Notes: a model not told the origin generated them from the letters alone. Shown: positions 35,686 to 47,576, counted from the first letter of the stretch. The stretch is 64,000 nucleotides of DNA from Pisolithus tinctorius (GCA_024663395.1 JANFAH010000036.1:434001-498000), one strand, 5' to 3'. Program-made: numbers and translations.

Positions 35686-36802
35686 TGTGAGTCAAAGTGT
35701 GGAAAGCTGGTATAAACCAAACATATCCAACACAAAAGACAAATAAAGTGTGAGTGGTGGTGTGCCTCCATGGAACCTGGAGTGCAGAAAAATCTAAGAG
35801 GGGGAAATTTTGATGGCAGGTGTTCCTGGTGCAAGTCATTGACAAGTTATGCAGGAGTAGATGAATGGATGATGACTGGAAGGGAGATGCTGAATAGAGT
35901 GAAGGTATTCAGCTGAAAGTACTCTGGTGTGATGATCTTTAGGATGTGCTCCTGGCACAAGTTGATGTCAAGTTACACAGGAGTGAATGGATGACTAAGC
36001 AGGTGTGCTGACAAAGCACAGATGATACTTCAGATAATGAATGAAGGTAGATAGACCCTTGATGGAGCCTCAACTACCTAGGATGATGAATGGGGATGGT
36101 TAGACTCTTCTGAATGAGCCTCAACTGTCAATGACGAGATATGCACTGAACTGACTGCTGAGTGACTTCTGGACTGCTTCTTGATCACTTGGGGTGTAGC
36201 TAAGTACATGGGGGTTTATATACTGTGGGGGGAGCACAGCTTGTGACAAACAAGGCACAAATGCTTGGTAAGTAATGAGTAAGGACTGAGTAATCATGAT
36301 GAGTAAGTGAGAAATGAAAAGTAAGCAAGCAAAGAAGATTGGTAAGTATTGGCAATGAATGAGTCAAGGATAGTCAAAATATCACAGAATGAGTCAAATG
36401 GAGTCAGAAACTGAGTAAGCACACTGATATCACATTAGGGGGTGGCGATGCAAGTCAGATTTTGGTGGAGACATCTCTAGATCCAAAGATGGCATGACAG
36501 ATGGATGGTGTTTCCAGATAGGGAAGTATTAATTCCAAAATTGAAGGGCATGAGTCAGGTGTCAAAGGGGGCTAGGGTGTTGGGGGTCTGTGGGGCAATG
36601 GGAGCATATGCAATCATATCTCCCACCCTTTCATCCTCTCAGCAAAGTTAACAAAAACTTCATGAACAGGGCTCTGATGGAGGAGGAGGAGAAGGGGGGA
36701 TGTCTTCTGCTGAATCTTGCAGTAAGAAGGCAAGATGCATGTCATACTTGTCATGAATGTGATCAGGGAGGCTGGAGAACAGTAGATTATGCTGCAGCTG
36801 TC
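35686..36802 (-). repeat. Family B LTR, 3' part, minus orientation
   Basis: Starts with TGTGAGTC (the reverse of the LTR end GACTCACA) and matches the last 1.1 kb of the family B LTR, including the TATA region (about 36215). It ends exactly where the family C 5' LTR of element C begins, so element C is inserted in it or recombined with it. Confidence 0.85.
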
Positions 36803-37534
36803 TGTCATGACCTTGTGTTCATTATAAGTCCTTACTCACTCTGCACCCTCTTCTGCCAGTCATTCACTCATTCCACACCAACTTCACCCAACTTCTGTCA
36901 GTTGCAAGCCATCTCTGCTCTGACTGCTGTTGGACTTGTGTTGCTCTCCTGCCAGACTGGGCAGACTGTTCTCTGAGGAGTCATGTGACTGCCTTTGGAC
37001 TTCTCCCTGACAGTGTGCAGTCAGGTACTCTGCAGTGTGTGCACCACATGGTCCAGTGCCTAGACTGTTTCCTTTTTGGGGTGTTCTATGTTACCCATTC
37101 ATATGTCCTCTGTCTACCCTTCATTCATCATCTGGGAGGTTTTACTTGAAATTTTACAAGTCTCCATATGTCAGTTCTGGTTCCAGTTACTGTACCTCTG
37201 ATGGTATAGGAGCATGTGTCATACTCTGCTGTTCTTCAGTACAAATATCAACTTAGTTCCTACTCCTTCTGCCTCCATCTTCTGTCTGTCAGAGTTACCT
37301 CTGACTCTTTGTCTGTACTCTCCCGCTGAAATACAAGGGCTGAGATCATGCAAGGGGGTAGCACATGAGCTAAACCTGACACCCTCACTCTGCTCTGCCT
37401 TTGCCTTGGCAGACTTCATTCCTGCCAACACTCCACCAGTCAGAGTTCTGTTCTCTTGTGTCGGACTTGCTTCCAAACCACTCTCTAGACCTTGTTTAGT
37501 GTTGGAGTTGGTTGGAGTAGGCCTGGACTTGACA
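36803..37534 (+). repeat. 5' LTR of gypsy element C (family C)
   Basis: 732 bp, TGTCATGACC...GGACTTGACA, followed after 61 bases by the gag start codon. Same family as the three solo copies. No 3' LTR of the element is present; the element is cut off at about 47576. Confidence 0.88.
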
Positions 37535-37595
37535 GTATATTTGTACTCATGCTTGTACGATCTTATTTTCTGTCCTCCAAAAAACTCATGCCATT

Positions 37596-38864
37596 ATGAG
37601 AACTCAAGCTCAATCCCAGAGAGAGGTCACTGAGAACCTCACTGTAGTGCTAGCTAATCCACATTGACTCCCTTCCATTGTTGAACAGTTTCAATCCTTC
37701 TCTGCTCAATGCCACTCTTGTGCTGAAGGCGAAAGCACTTCACAAGCTGGTTGCTCTGACCTCCACCCCACAACCTTCCATACTCCATCTCCTCATAACT
37801 GAGATGATGGACCCAACCCTGACCCTGATTATCCTAATGGTGATCCTGACAGCGGGGGCAGCAGTGATGGGGATATCCCTGAAGACCTGGCTGAGCCACC
37901 AGAGGATCCCCTTGTAGCTCTTGCTAGAGCTGTCCATGCACTTGCACAGTCTAGTTTGCACACTGGGGACTCTGCTCCAAAAACCAAAGTCCATGAGCCT
38001 GACACCTTCAATGGCTCTGACCCTAAGAAACTCTGTGAGTTCCTTGTGCAGTGTGAGTTGAACTTCCAAGACCACCCCTGTGCATTCTGCTCCAACAGGG
38101 CCAGGGTTACCTTCACTCAGTCTTATCTCAAGGGTATGGCTCTGGCTTGGTTCAAGCCAGAACTACTAAACCCTGACAATTATGACTGCCCACTCTGGAT
38201 GGACAACTATCATGAGTTCTTGCAAGAACTCACAACCAATTTCAGTCCACATGATGCCATAGTGGATGCTGTCCAGCAACTCAAGAACCTCACAATGAAG
38301 GATGGCTCTCAAATTATTAAATATGTCATGGAGTTCAATCAATGGGCTTCACAGGTCAAGGACTATGGTGTTGGTGCACTCTGCCACTGCTTCTATAGTG
38401 GACTTCCAGACTGCATCAAAGATGAGATCACTCGAGTCAGAAAGCCTTCTACTCTGGTGCAGCTCTGCAAACTTGCCCAGACTATTGATGCATGCTACTG
38501 GGAATGTAAAGCAGAAATCTCATGCACCACCAAGTCTACCTCTGACAAGTTGCAGTCTTCCAACTCTGACAATAAAACTAAATTGTTGACCTCTGCCTCC
38601 ACTCCAAAGTCTGACACCAAGGGCAAGGGTAAACAGAAAGATCCACCCAAGTCCAATATTGCCCATCTTCTGGGTAAGGATGGCAAACTCACCTCTGCTG
38701 AATGCCAGCACAGGATGAAGAACAACCTCTGCCTCTTCTGTGGTGAGGCTGGCCACTCCACTAAGGACTGTCCCAAGTCCACCTCTCGCACAGCCAAAGC
38801 CTGTGCAGCTATGGCTGGAACTCTGCCTACTCCACCCACAGAGAAGGCAGAGCCAAGAAATTAG
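37596..38864 (+). pseudogene. gag: Gag of element C
   Basis: Retrotransposon gag with an acidic N-terminal part (DPDYPNGDPDSGG), the capsid segment (VHEPDTFNGSDPKKLCEFLV, WFKPELLNPDNYD) and a zinc knuckle CLFCGEAGHSTKDC, ending with TAG after EPRN. Two TGA codons early in the frame (about 37665 and 37799) are the only interruptions. The frame from 37803 on is open. Confidence 0.88.
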
Positions 38865-41192
38865 TCTGCTCCTCCAGGGAGCTTGCACAGCCTGGAGGAA
38901 GTGTTGATCCCAACTGTGCACAACCAGACATCCAACTCAATGCATCCACTCTCTCTAGTCCAAACTCTTTACTTCCATCTGTAACTCTTCTTGATTATTC
39001 TGTTGATACTGTTTCTGTGTTGACCAATTCTGGCTCTTCTCATTGCTTCATAGACCTGTCTATAATCAAAAAATATGCCATTCCTGTTTCATCTGTTTTT
39101 CTGCCAATTCCACTCTGCTTGTTTGATGGTAGTACAAGTGCTGTCATTTCCCAAGAAGTAGATCTTTCCCTCTGCTTTCCTTCTGGTGATGTCAACTCCA
39201 TTTCATTTTATGTTACTCCATTGGATTTTTCATGTTCACTGGTATTAGGACACAACTGGCTCACCCACTTCAATCCATCAATTGACTGGGTATTGGGCAG
39301 TATATTGTTCAAACCACTGTTACAGGGAATGCTGACACCCCAGGTGCCTTCATCACCTTCTGCTGCGACCTCCACTCCATCTGCAGCTCTGACTGCAACT
39401 CCAACCAACTTGCTGTGCTCTGCCCCACTTGTCTCACTCATCAGTGCTGCTGTGTATGTCAGAGCCTGTGCTCTCCCTGGTTCTAGACAGTTCTGCTTGC
39501 AGCTCTCCACTGATGGTGTGAAGCTTCATGCATCCTCCACTTCTTCTCCACCTCCTGACCTCTCCTCAGTCCCTCCTGAGTATCATGAGTTTGCTGACAT
39601 CTTTAGTAAAGACAAGGCTATGGAACTTCCACCACACCACTCATTCGATCTCAAGATCGACCTCAAGGAAGGGGCTTCTCTGCCCATTGGAACAATCTAC
39701 TCTCTGTCTCTGCCAGAGCTTGAGGCTCTCCATGCCTTCATTGATGAGCACCTTGGCTATGGCTTCATCAAACAGTCCACCTCTGCTCACAGTGCCCCTG
39801 TCCTCTTCGTAAAGAAGAAGGATGGTTCACTCCACCTCTGCATAGACTATTGAGGACTCAACAAAATCACAAAAAAAAATTGCTATCTGCTGCCACTCAT
39901 CTCTGACCTACTTGACTCTCCAAGCCATGCTAAAGTCTACACCAAGATTGACCTCTGCCATGCCTATCATCTAGTCTGCATCATGGACGGAGATGAATGG
40001 AAGATGGCTTTCCACACTCATTATGGTTCTTATGAGTGGCAGGTAATGCCATTTGGTCTGACTAATGTGCCTGCAGCTTTCCAGCAATTCATCAATAGCA
40101 TCTTTGCAGACATGCTCGATGTCTGTGTTGTGGTATACCTCAATGACATCCAAATCTATTCACAGGACATGGGTCACACTGCAAACATGTAAAAGAGGTA
40201 CTCCACTGCCTTCAAAGGTGTGGTCTTTATGCCAAGCCAGAGAAGTGCGAGTTTCACTCCAACTCTGTCGAGTACCTCAGTTATATTCTTTCCCCCTCCA
40301 GTCTCACCATGCCTGCTGAGAAGGTTCAGGCAGTCCATGACTGGCCTGAGCCATGGAAGGTGTGAGACATCCAGTCCTTCCTTGGTTTTGCAAACTTCTA
40401 CAGATGATTCATTAATAACTACTCTGACATTGTCATTCCACTCACTTGCCTCATGTGAAAGGGTGCTCCTTGGAACTTTTCTGAGGAGTGCGACTCTGCT
40501 TTTCTCCACCTGAAGGATGCCTTCAGCTCCACCCCTATTCTCACTCATTGGGTTCCTGATGCTCCGCTTACAGTAGAAACTGATGCCTCCAACTATGCCA
40601 TTGCTGGAATTCTGTCCCTCACCTGCTCTGACAGTGAGCTCCACCCAGTCACTTTCTACTCCTGCACCATGACTGCACCAGAACTCAACTATGATACCCA
40701 TGACAAGGAGCTGTTGGCTATCTTTGAGGCCTTCTGCCATTGGCAGCATTACCTAGAAGGCTCTGCCTTACCTGTTGACATGGTGATAGACCACAAAAAC
40801 CTTGAGTATTTTTCCACCTCTAAGGTTCTCACCCATTGACAGGCCTGCTGGTCGGAGTACCTTTCCCAATTCAACCTTTCCATCTGCTTCTGACCTGGCC
40901 ACCTAGGAGCCAAACCTGATGCACTTACACAATGTTGGGATGTCTACCCAAAAGGGGGGGATAGGGACTACACACAGGTAAATCTTCACAATCTCTGCCC
41001 AATGTTTACACAGGAGCAACTTGTGTCATCCCTCCATACCACTACCCTCATGGCACCTGTGCTCCATGCTGCCATGGTCTTCAATGCCAAGTGCTTGCAC
41101 TCTGACATCATCTCCACCTTACCCTCTGACCCTGTCTCTTCCAGCCATCGCCCAACTCTGACTAAGCCTCAGTGGTCCCTGGACTCCAATGG
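38865..41192 (+). pseudogene. pol: Pol of element C, left part: protease, reverse transcriptase, RNase H
   Basis: Protease motif reads VLTNSGSSHCFID, with Asn in place of the catalytic Asp; reverse transcriptase YxDD reads [11 protein letters not shown], again Asn for Asp. Both are GAT-to-AAT changes after C, that is CG to CA. RNase H follows (VETDASNYAIAG, DKELLAIFEAF). TGA codons stand at Arg sites (DYxGLN, YRxFINN, LTHxQACW, CFxPGHLG), and one base is missing near 40185. The coding frame runs into the palindromic insertion at SLDSNG and resumes at 46367. Confidence 0.92.
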
Positions 41193-41446
41193 CACTTCAG
41201 TCAACCCCCCTCGGAGACCTATTAGGTCTGGAGATTTTGATATAAGTATTAACCTAATAGGTGTCATTTTGTTGGGAATTCCCAACTTTTGGGGATTCTC
41301 CACCACCATTCCTGGAGATTCTCCATTCCCTAGCTGGAGATTCTCCAGGGCAGCAATTTAATATGGTTGGAGAAAATGTTTTCTCCATAATATATATATA
41401 TTATACATCAAATGAAAGGGTAGCTGGGGTCCAAGTTGGACTTTCT

Positions 41447-41912
41447 CCAGGCTAAATAGACCCCCTTTCCAGGTTGATCCTGGGCTTTCCCCAGGCTAAA
41501 TAGACCTGCTTTCCAAGTTGATCCTGGGATTTCCCCAGGCTAAATAGACCTGCTTTCCAGGTGAACCTGGGATTTCCCCAGGCTAAATAGACCTGCTTCC
41601 CAGGTGAACCTGGGCTTTCCCCAGGCTAAATAGACCTGCTTTCCAGGTGAACCTGGGATTTCCCCAGGCTAAATAGACCTGCTCTCCAGGGTGAACCTGG
41701 GCTTTCCCCAGGCTAAATAGACCTGCTTTCCAGGTGAACCTGGGATTTCCCCAGGCTAAATAGACCTACATTCTAGGCTGACCTGGGTTTTCCCCAGGGT
41801 AAATAGACCTGCTTTCCAGGCAGAACATGGGCTTCCCATAGGCTAAATAGACCCATTTCCAGAGTGAACCTGGGTTTTCCCCAGGCTAAATAGACCCACT
41901 TTCCCAGGCCAT
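41447..41912 (+). repeat. 43-bp tandem repeat in the left arm
   Basis: About eleven units built on CCAGGCTAAATAGACCTGCT plus TTCCAGGTGAACCTGGGATT, spacing about 42-46 bp. Each unit contains the small inverted repeat CCAGGTGAACCTGG. Mirrored in the right arm at 45640-46105. Confidence 0.92.
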
Positions 41913-42070
41913 GTCCTGGTGGGGATTCTCCATGCATCAGGAAAACAGTGGTTGTTCTAACTGTTCTAACGACAACTTATCTCAGAAAGGTAGATGTATA
42001 AGTGGAATGGATGCCAAGGAACATATAGAGCAAGTGAATTAAGCAAGACACATATGGTTCTATAGAGTAC

Positions 42071-42789
42071 TGTCAAGTCTGAGCCTACTCTGACCAACTC
42101 TGATGCTTAACCAGGTCTGGAGAGAGGTGTGGAAGCAAGTCTGACACAGATGAATGGAACTCTGACTAGCAGAGGATTGGCAGGGACAAAGTCAGCTGAG
42201 GCAGAAATGGAGCAGAGTGAGGGTGTTGGGTTTAGCTTGTGCACTATCCCCTTGTACAATGTCAGCCCTCATATTTCAGAGGAAGAGACCAGACAGATGT
42301 TTGGAGATAACTCTGACAGACAGAAGATGGAGAGAGATGGAGTAGGAACTTTGGTGATATTCATACTGAAGAACAGTGGAGTACTGTACATGCTTTGATG
42401 CTGCTATGGAGGTACAGTAACTGGAATCAGGACTGACATATGGAGACTCATAAGTTTTCAAGTAACAACTTCCTGGATGATGAATGAAGGGAAGATGGAG
42501 AACATATGACAGGTAACACAGAACAAGCCAAAAAGGAAACAGTCCAGGTGCTGGACCATGTGGTGCACATGCTGCAGAGTACCTGACTGTGCACTGTCAA
42601 CAAGAAGTCTGAAAGATGGTCACGTGACCTCTTGGAGGATGGTCTGCATGGTCTGATGAGAGACCAGTACAAGTCCAACAGAAGGCACAGTGGAGGAGAC
42701 TTGTAAATGGTAGAGTGCAGGCAGAGTTGGTGCAGAGAGTGTGAATGAGCAGAGAAGTAGGGACTTAGAGTAAATGCATGGTTGTGACA
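42071..42789 (-). repeat. Family C LTR in the left palindrome arm
   Basis: 719 bp, minus orientation, flanked by the direct repeat AGTAC (42066-42070, 42790-42794). It keeps a GTCACGTGAC word near 42619, which other family C copies carry as CACATG or CATGTG. Confidence 0.92.
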
Positions 42790-43330
42790 AGTACTATGAA
42801 TCAAGAGTTACAGTAATATAGTGGCATGAAGATATCAATAAGTCACTTACAGACCACATTAGGACCACAGAAAAAAAAGTGTGTCAGTAAGACAGCATGA
42901 ATTAGATGATGTTAGACAATGAGCACTAAAGTGCTGCAAATATCAAGACATCAATAGATGCAGTGTAGACTATTAGACCACTTAGAAAAAGTTTTGTTTT
43001 CCTGATGCAGCCCACTGGGGATTCTCCATGGCCTGCTGGGGATTCTCCATGGCTGGCTGGGGATTCTCCATGTCATGATGGAGATTCTCCATGGCCTGCT
43101 GGGGCCAGTGAGGGAGACATGGTGTGATGGTTTCTGGCATTTTTCATTCCTGTTATTGCTCATCAACTAGAAAGGTTGATTGGTTGATCTTTGGACATGG
43201 TGTAGATATGCTATAGACTGGCCAACCCACCACAGTACAGACCAATACATGGAGAAGTGAATGTGTGGTGACATGACTAATGTTGCAGCACAGCCACAAT
43301 ATGGGGAAGCATGCACTCAGGGGCAGCTTA

Positions 43331-43822
43331 GTCACGTGCGAGGTGTATAGTGTTGAAAACGAAGTGACTACAGTCACGTGATATCACGTGACCCGAGGTT
43401 CGCGTCACCACGTGACCATTTGGCGCACGTGACAGACCTTTGTGGTGAGCCGAGGCACCGGATCACGTGACCTCAGCCACGTGACACACCCTTGCGGTGA
43501 GCCGAAGCTCCGGATCACATGATTGAAGTCACGTGACACCTTTTGCCGTGACCCGGAGCGCCGGATCACGTGACCCTTGTCATGTGAGGGACTTTTGCGC
43601 TGACCGAAGGCACCAGACCACGTGACTAATGTCACATGACCAAACCCCGCTCACTCTGCGGCAGGTTATCACGTGACCATGGATCGCGGTGCATAGGTCA
43701 CGTGACAATTATATCACGTGACCGAGATGGTGTCACGCCCGGGTCACGTGACCATTATGTCATCGGTCATGTGACCAACACACGTGACCCCCTATCATGT
43801 GATCTGTTGTCATGTGACCTTA
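43331..43822. promoter_or_regulatory. Cluster of CACGTG palindromes in the element centre
   Basis: About 15 exact CACGTG words, most in the longer form TCACGTGAC, and six CACATG or CATGTG variants within 490 bp, part of a degenerate repeat of about 58 bp (GTGAGCCGAxGCxCCGGATC followed by the word). The stretch is rich in CG, unlike the surrounding DNA. CACGTG is the core site of bHLH factors such as Cbf1 and Pho4 in yeasts, and RTCACRTG is the CDEI site of budding-yeast centromeres. Function here is unknown. Confidence 0.85.
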
Positions 43823-44132
43823 CCACTACCTCTCAACACTACACTTTTTGTAGTCAGTGGTAGTCAAAAATGCGGACTACCAAAATGTAGCATAGTCTAC
43901 ACTACACAACACTAATGATGACTGCTACTTGTAATCATACTGCATTAATACCACAGGGAATGACAATGGAGTGATATGGTCATAATGAAAGTTGTAGCCC
44001 CTGATTGTGCAATCATGACAGTATGCTTATCTTATCGGAAAGTGGAAAATTGCGTGAGAAAAACACAGAATACTAAGAAAAACACAAGTGTATACACAAA
44101 ATGTCACCAGACCTCAATGTCAATTAGGATTG

Positions 44133-44540
44133 GAGAATCCCCAAGAGCCATGGAGAATCCCCAGGAGTCATGGAGAATCCCCAGCATGCCATGGAGAATC
44201 CCCAGGGGCCATGGAGAATCTCCAAGATGACATGGAGAATCTCCATCATGACATGGAGAATCCCCAGGTGATATGGAGAATCCCCAGCCAGCCATGGAGA
44301 ATCTCCATCATGACATGGAGAATCCCCAGCAGCCATGGAGAATCCCCAGCAGGCCATGGAGAATCTCCAACATGACATGGAGAATCCCCAGCCAGACATG
44401 GAGAATCCCCAGGTGACATGGAGAATCTCCAGCATGACATGGAGAATCTCCATCATGACATGGAGAATCTCCATCATGACATGGAGAATCCCCAGCCAGC
44501 CATGGAGAATCCCCAGCAGGCCATGGAGAATCCCCAGTGG
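44133..44540. repeat. Tandem array of CATGGAGAATCCCCAG-like units
   Basis: About 20 units of 18-24 bp, each a variant of CATGGAGAATCCCCAG or CATGGAGAATCTCCA followed by a short variable spacer (CAGG, CCAGC, TCATGA). Only the last few units are mirrored in the left arm (43015-43093), so the array has expanded on this side only. Confidence 0.92.
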
Positions 44541-46359
44541 GCTGCATCAGGAAAACAAAACTTTTTCTAAGTGGTCTAATAGTCTACACTGCATCTATTG
44601 ATGTCTTGATATTTGCAGCACTTTAGTGCTCATTGTCTAACATCATCTAATTCATGCTGTCTTACTGACACACTTTTTTTTCTGTGGTCCTAATGTGGTC
44701 TGTAAGTGACTTATTGATATCTTCATGCCACTATATTACTGTAACTCTTGATTCATAGTACTTGTCACAACCATGCATTTACTCTAAGTCCCTACTTCTC
44801 TGCTCATTCACACTCTCTGCACCAACTCTGCCTGCACTCTACCATTTACAAGTCTCCTCCACTGTGCCTTCTGTTGGACTTGTACTGGTCTCTCATCAGA
44901 CCATGCAGACCATCCTCCAAGAGGTCACGTGACCATCTTTCAGACTTCTTGTTGACAGTGCACAGTCAGGTACTCTGCAGCATGTGCACCACATGGTCCA
45001 GCACCTGGACTGTTTCCTTTTTGGCTTGTTCTGTGTTACCTGTCATATGTTCTCCATCTTCCCTTCATTCATCATCCAGGAAGTTGTTACTTGAAAACTT
45101 ATGAGTCTCCATATGTCAGTCCTGATTCCAGTTACTGTACCTCCATAGCAGCATCAAAGCATGTACAGTACTCCACTGTTCTTCAGTATGAATATCACCA
45201 AAGTTCCTACTCCATCTCTCTCCATCTTCTGTCTGTCAGAGTTATCTCCAAACATCTGTCTGGTCTCTTCCTCTGAAATATGAGGGCTGACATTGTACAA
45301 GGGGATAGTGCACAAGCTAAACCCAACACCCTCACTCTGCTCCATTTCTGCCTCAGCTGACTTTGTCCCTGCCAATCCTCTGCTAGTCAGAGTTCCATTC
45401 ATCTGTGTCAGACTTGCTTCCACACCTCTCTCCAGACCTGGTTAAGCATCAGAGTTGGTCAGAGTAGGCTCAGACTTGACAGTACTCTATAGAACCATAT
45501 GTGTCTTGCTTAATTCACTTGCTCTATATGTTCCTTGGCATCCATTCCACTTATACATCTACCTTTCTGAGATAAGTTGTCGTTAGAACAGTTAGAACAA
45601 CCACTGTTTTCCTGATGCATGGAGAATCCCCACCAGGACATGGCCTGGGAAAGTGGGTCTATTTAGCCTGGGGAAAACCCAGGTTCACTCTGGAAATGGG
45701 TCTATTTAGCCTATGGGAAGCCCATGTTCTGCCTGGAAAGCAGGTCTATTTACCCTGGGGAAAACCCAGGTCAGCCTAGAATGTAGGTCTATTTAGCCTG
45801 GGGAAATCCCAGGTTCACCTGGAAAGCAGGTCTATTTAGCCTGGGGAAAGCCCAGGTTCACCCTGGAGAGCAGGTCTATTTAGCCTGGGGAAATCCCAGG
45901 TTCACCTGGAAAGCAGGTCTATTTAGCCTGGGGAAAGCCCAGGTTCACCTGGGAAGCAGGTCTATTTAGCCTGGGGAAATCCCAGGTTCACCTGGAAAGC
46001 AGGTCTATTTAGCCTGGGGAAATCCCAGGATCAACTTGGAAAGCAGGTCTATTTAGCCTGGGGAAAGCCCAGGATCAACCTGGAAAGGGGGTCTATTTAG
46101 CCTGGAGAAAGTCCAACTTGGACCCCAGCTACCCTTTCATTTGATGTATAATATATATATATTATGGAGAAAACATTTTCTCCAACCATATTAAATTGCT
46201 GCCCTGGAGAATCTCCAGCTAGGGAATGGAGAATCTCCAGGAATGGTGGTGGAGAATCCCCAAAAGTTGGGAATTCCCAACAAAATGACACCTATTAGGT
46301 TAATACTTATATCAAAATCTCCAGACCTAATAGGTCTCCGAGGGGGGTTGACTGAAGTG
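44459..46359 (-). repeat. Right arm of the palindrome
   Basis: Reverse complement of the left arm, 1,901 bp, with no difference in the stretches I compared; shared ORFs in the two arms translate identically. Contains the mirrored 43-bp array at 45640-46105. Confidence 0.93.
44763..45481 (+). repeat. Family C LTR in the right palindrome arm
   Basis: 719 bp, flanked by GTACT on both sides (44758-44762, 45482-45486), the mirror of the left arm's AGTAC. The same insertion event is thus present in both arms. Confidence 0.92.
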
Positions 46360-46366
46360 CCAATGG

Positions 46367-47576
46367 TCTACTCCACCTTGCCACCTTGATGGTTGCATCT
46401 TTGTCCCTGACATTGATGATCTCTGCCTTCAAGTGCTTCGGTTCAAACATGACTGTCCTCTAGCAGGCCATTTCAGGCAAAACCACACCCTAGAACTCAT
46501 CTGCAGGGACTATGTGTGGCCTAACCTCTGCTCCAATGTGAAAGAATACATCAGGTCCTGCACCACCTGTGGATGGAGCAAAACTCCACAACACCACCCC
46601 TATGGTCTACTGAAGCAACTCCCTGTCCCAGAAAGACCTTGGAACTCCATCTCCATGGACTTGATTGAACACCTCCCCAACTCCAATGGCTACTCTGCCA
46701 TCCTCATGGTAATGGACTGCCTCTCAAAACAAGTGGTGTTCATCCCCACCCACAACTCTGTCACCTCTGCTGAACTCGCTAAGCTCTCCCTTACCCATGT
46801 CTTCTCCAAGCATGGGGTACCAGCTAATGTCACCTCCAACAGAGGTCCTGAGTTTGTCTCACACTTCTTCCGCTCCCTAGGAAGGGCCCTTGATATGCAT
46901 CTTCACTTCACTTCGGGTTACCACCCAGAAGGTGATGGCCAGACTGAGCAAAAGAACCAGACCTTCAAGCAGTACCTATGTGTCTACTGTAACTACCAAC
47001 AAGGCAATTGGGCTGAGCTTTTACCCCTAGTGGGGTTCACTTTCAACAATGCACAAGTGCAACAACTGGAGTTTCCCCCTTCTTCACTAACAAGGGATAC
47101 CATCCAAACCTGTCTGTGGTCCCTGACCAAGACTTCACCTCCCCAAGGGCTCACAATTATGTCGTTGAGCTCTCCACCCTTCATGACTTCCTCTGCTGTG
47201 AAATGTCTGCCACTCAACAGCACTACCAGGGTCCAGCAGATGCCAAATGCATACCTCTGCCTGAGTTCAAGGTTGGAGAACAGGCCTACATCAAAGCCAG
47301 ATACTTCTGCTCCACTCATCCTTTGGAAAAACTCTCTGAAAAGTACTTAGGTCCATTCACCATCTTGGCCAAGCCAGGTATGCACTCTGTCACCCTCAAG
47401 CTCCCTGACTCTATGCGCTCAGTACATCCAGTCTTCCATGTCTCACAACTGGAAGCCACAGTGGCTAACCCTTTCCCAAACCAACATCAGCCTCAGCCTC
47501 TGCCAGTGGATGTCGATGGTGACCTTGAGTACACAGTGTCAGAGATACTCAACTCTAAGGTGGACTGCCATGATGG
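46367..47576 (+). pseudogene. pol: Pol of element C, right part: integrase and start of chromodomain
   Basis: Continues pol after the palindrome. Zinc region HDCPLAGHFRQNHTLELICR with CTTC; catalytic core with MDLIEHLP, NVTSNRGPEFVSHFF (Asn for the second catalytic Asp, TCCAAC from TCCGAC) and HPEGDGQTEQ. A frameshift near 47140 moves to the next frame, which runs through EKYLGPFTILAKPG and HPVFHVSQLE to YTVSEILNSKVDC, the start of a chromodomain. There it fuses with an inverted family B LTR, so the element lacks its 3' end. Confidence 0.9.

Larger units (their letters stand above)
41193..43093 (+). repeat. Left arm of the palindrome
   Basis: 1,901 bp. Order from the tip: unique tip with small palindromes (GGGAATTCCC at about 41276), an 11-unit 43-bp array (41447-41912), a segment ending near 42065, the family C LTR (42071-42789), a unique stretch, and the first units of the GGGGATTCTCC array. 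Confidence 0.93.
41193..46359. mobile_element. Giant palindromic (foldback-like) element, 5,167 bp
   Basis: Terminal inverted repeats of 1,901 bp (41193-43093 and 44459-46359) around a 1,365-bp unique centre. Every position I compared in one arm pairs with the other at a constant coordinate sum of 87,552, so the arms contain no relative insertion or deletion. Ends are CACTTCAGTCAACCCCC and its complement. A 7-bp direct repeat CCAATGG (41186-41192 and 46360-46366) flanks it, and removing one copy rejoins the pol gene of element C. Arms contain tandem repeats and each carries a family C LTR; the centre holds a CACGTG cluster and a GGAGAATCCCC array. No transposase ORF, so it is non-autonomous. 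Long internally repetitive TIRs and a 7-bp duplication resemble foldback elements such as Galileo, but homology is not shown. Confidence 0.9.

Noticed and set aside
44104..44477. Repetitive ORFs rich in MENPQ or GDSPW units
   Set aside because: They are translations of a short-period satellite in several frames at once and have no start context or homology.
41447..44540. CRISPR array
   Set aside because: Units are contiguous variants without unique spacers of constant length, there are no cas genes, and the DNA is fungal.
36803..47576. Complete second retrotransposon with two LTRs
   Set aside because: Only a 5' LTR is present. The LTR copies inside the palindrome have their own 5-bp duplications and are separate insertions; pol ends in an inverted family B LTR.
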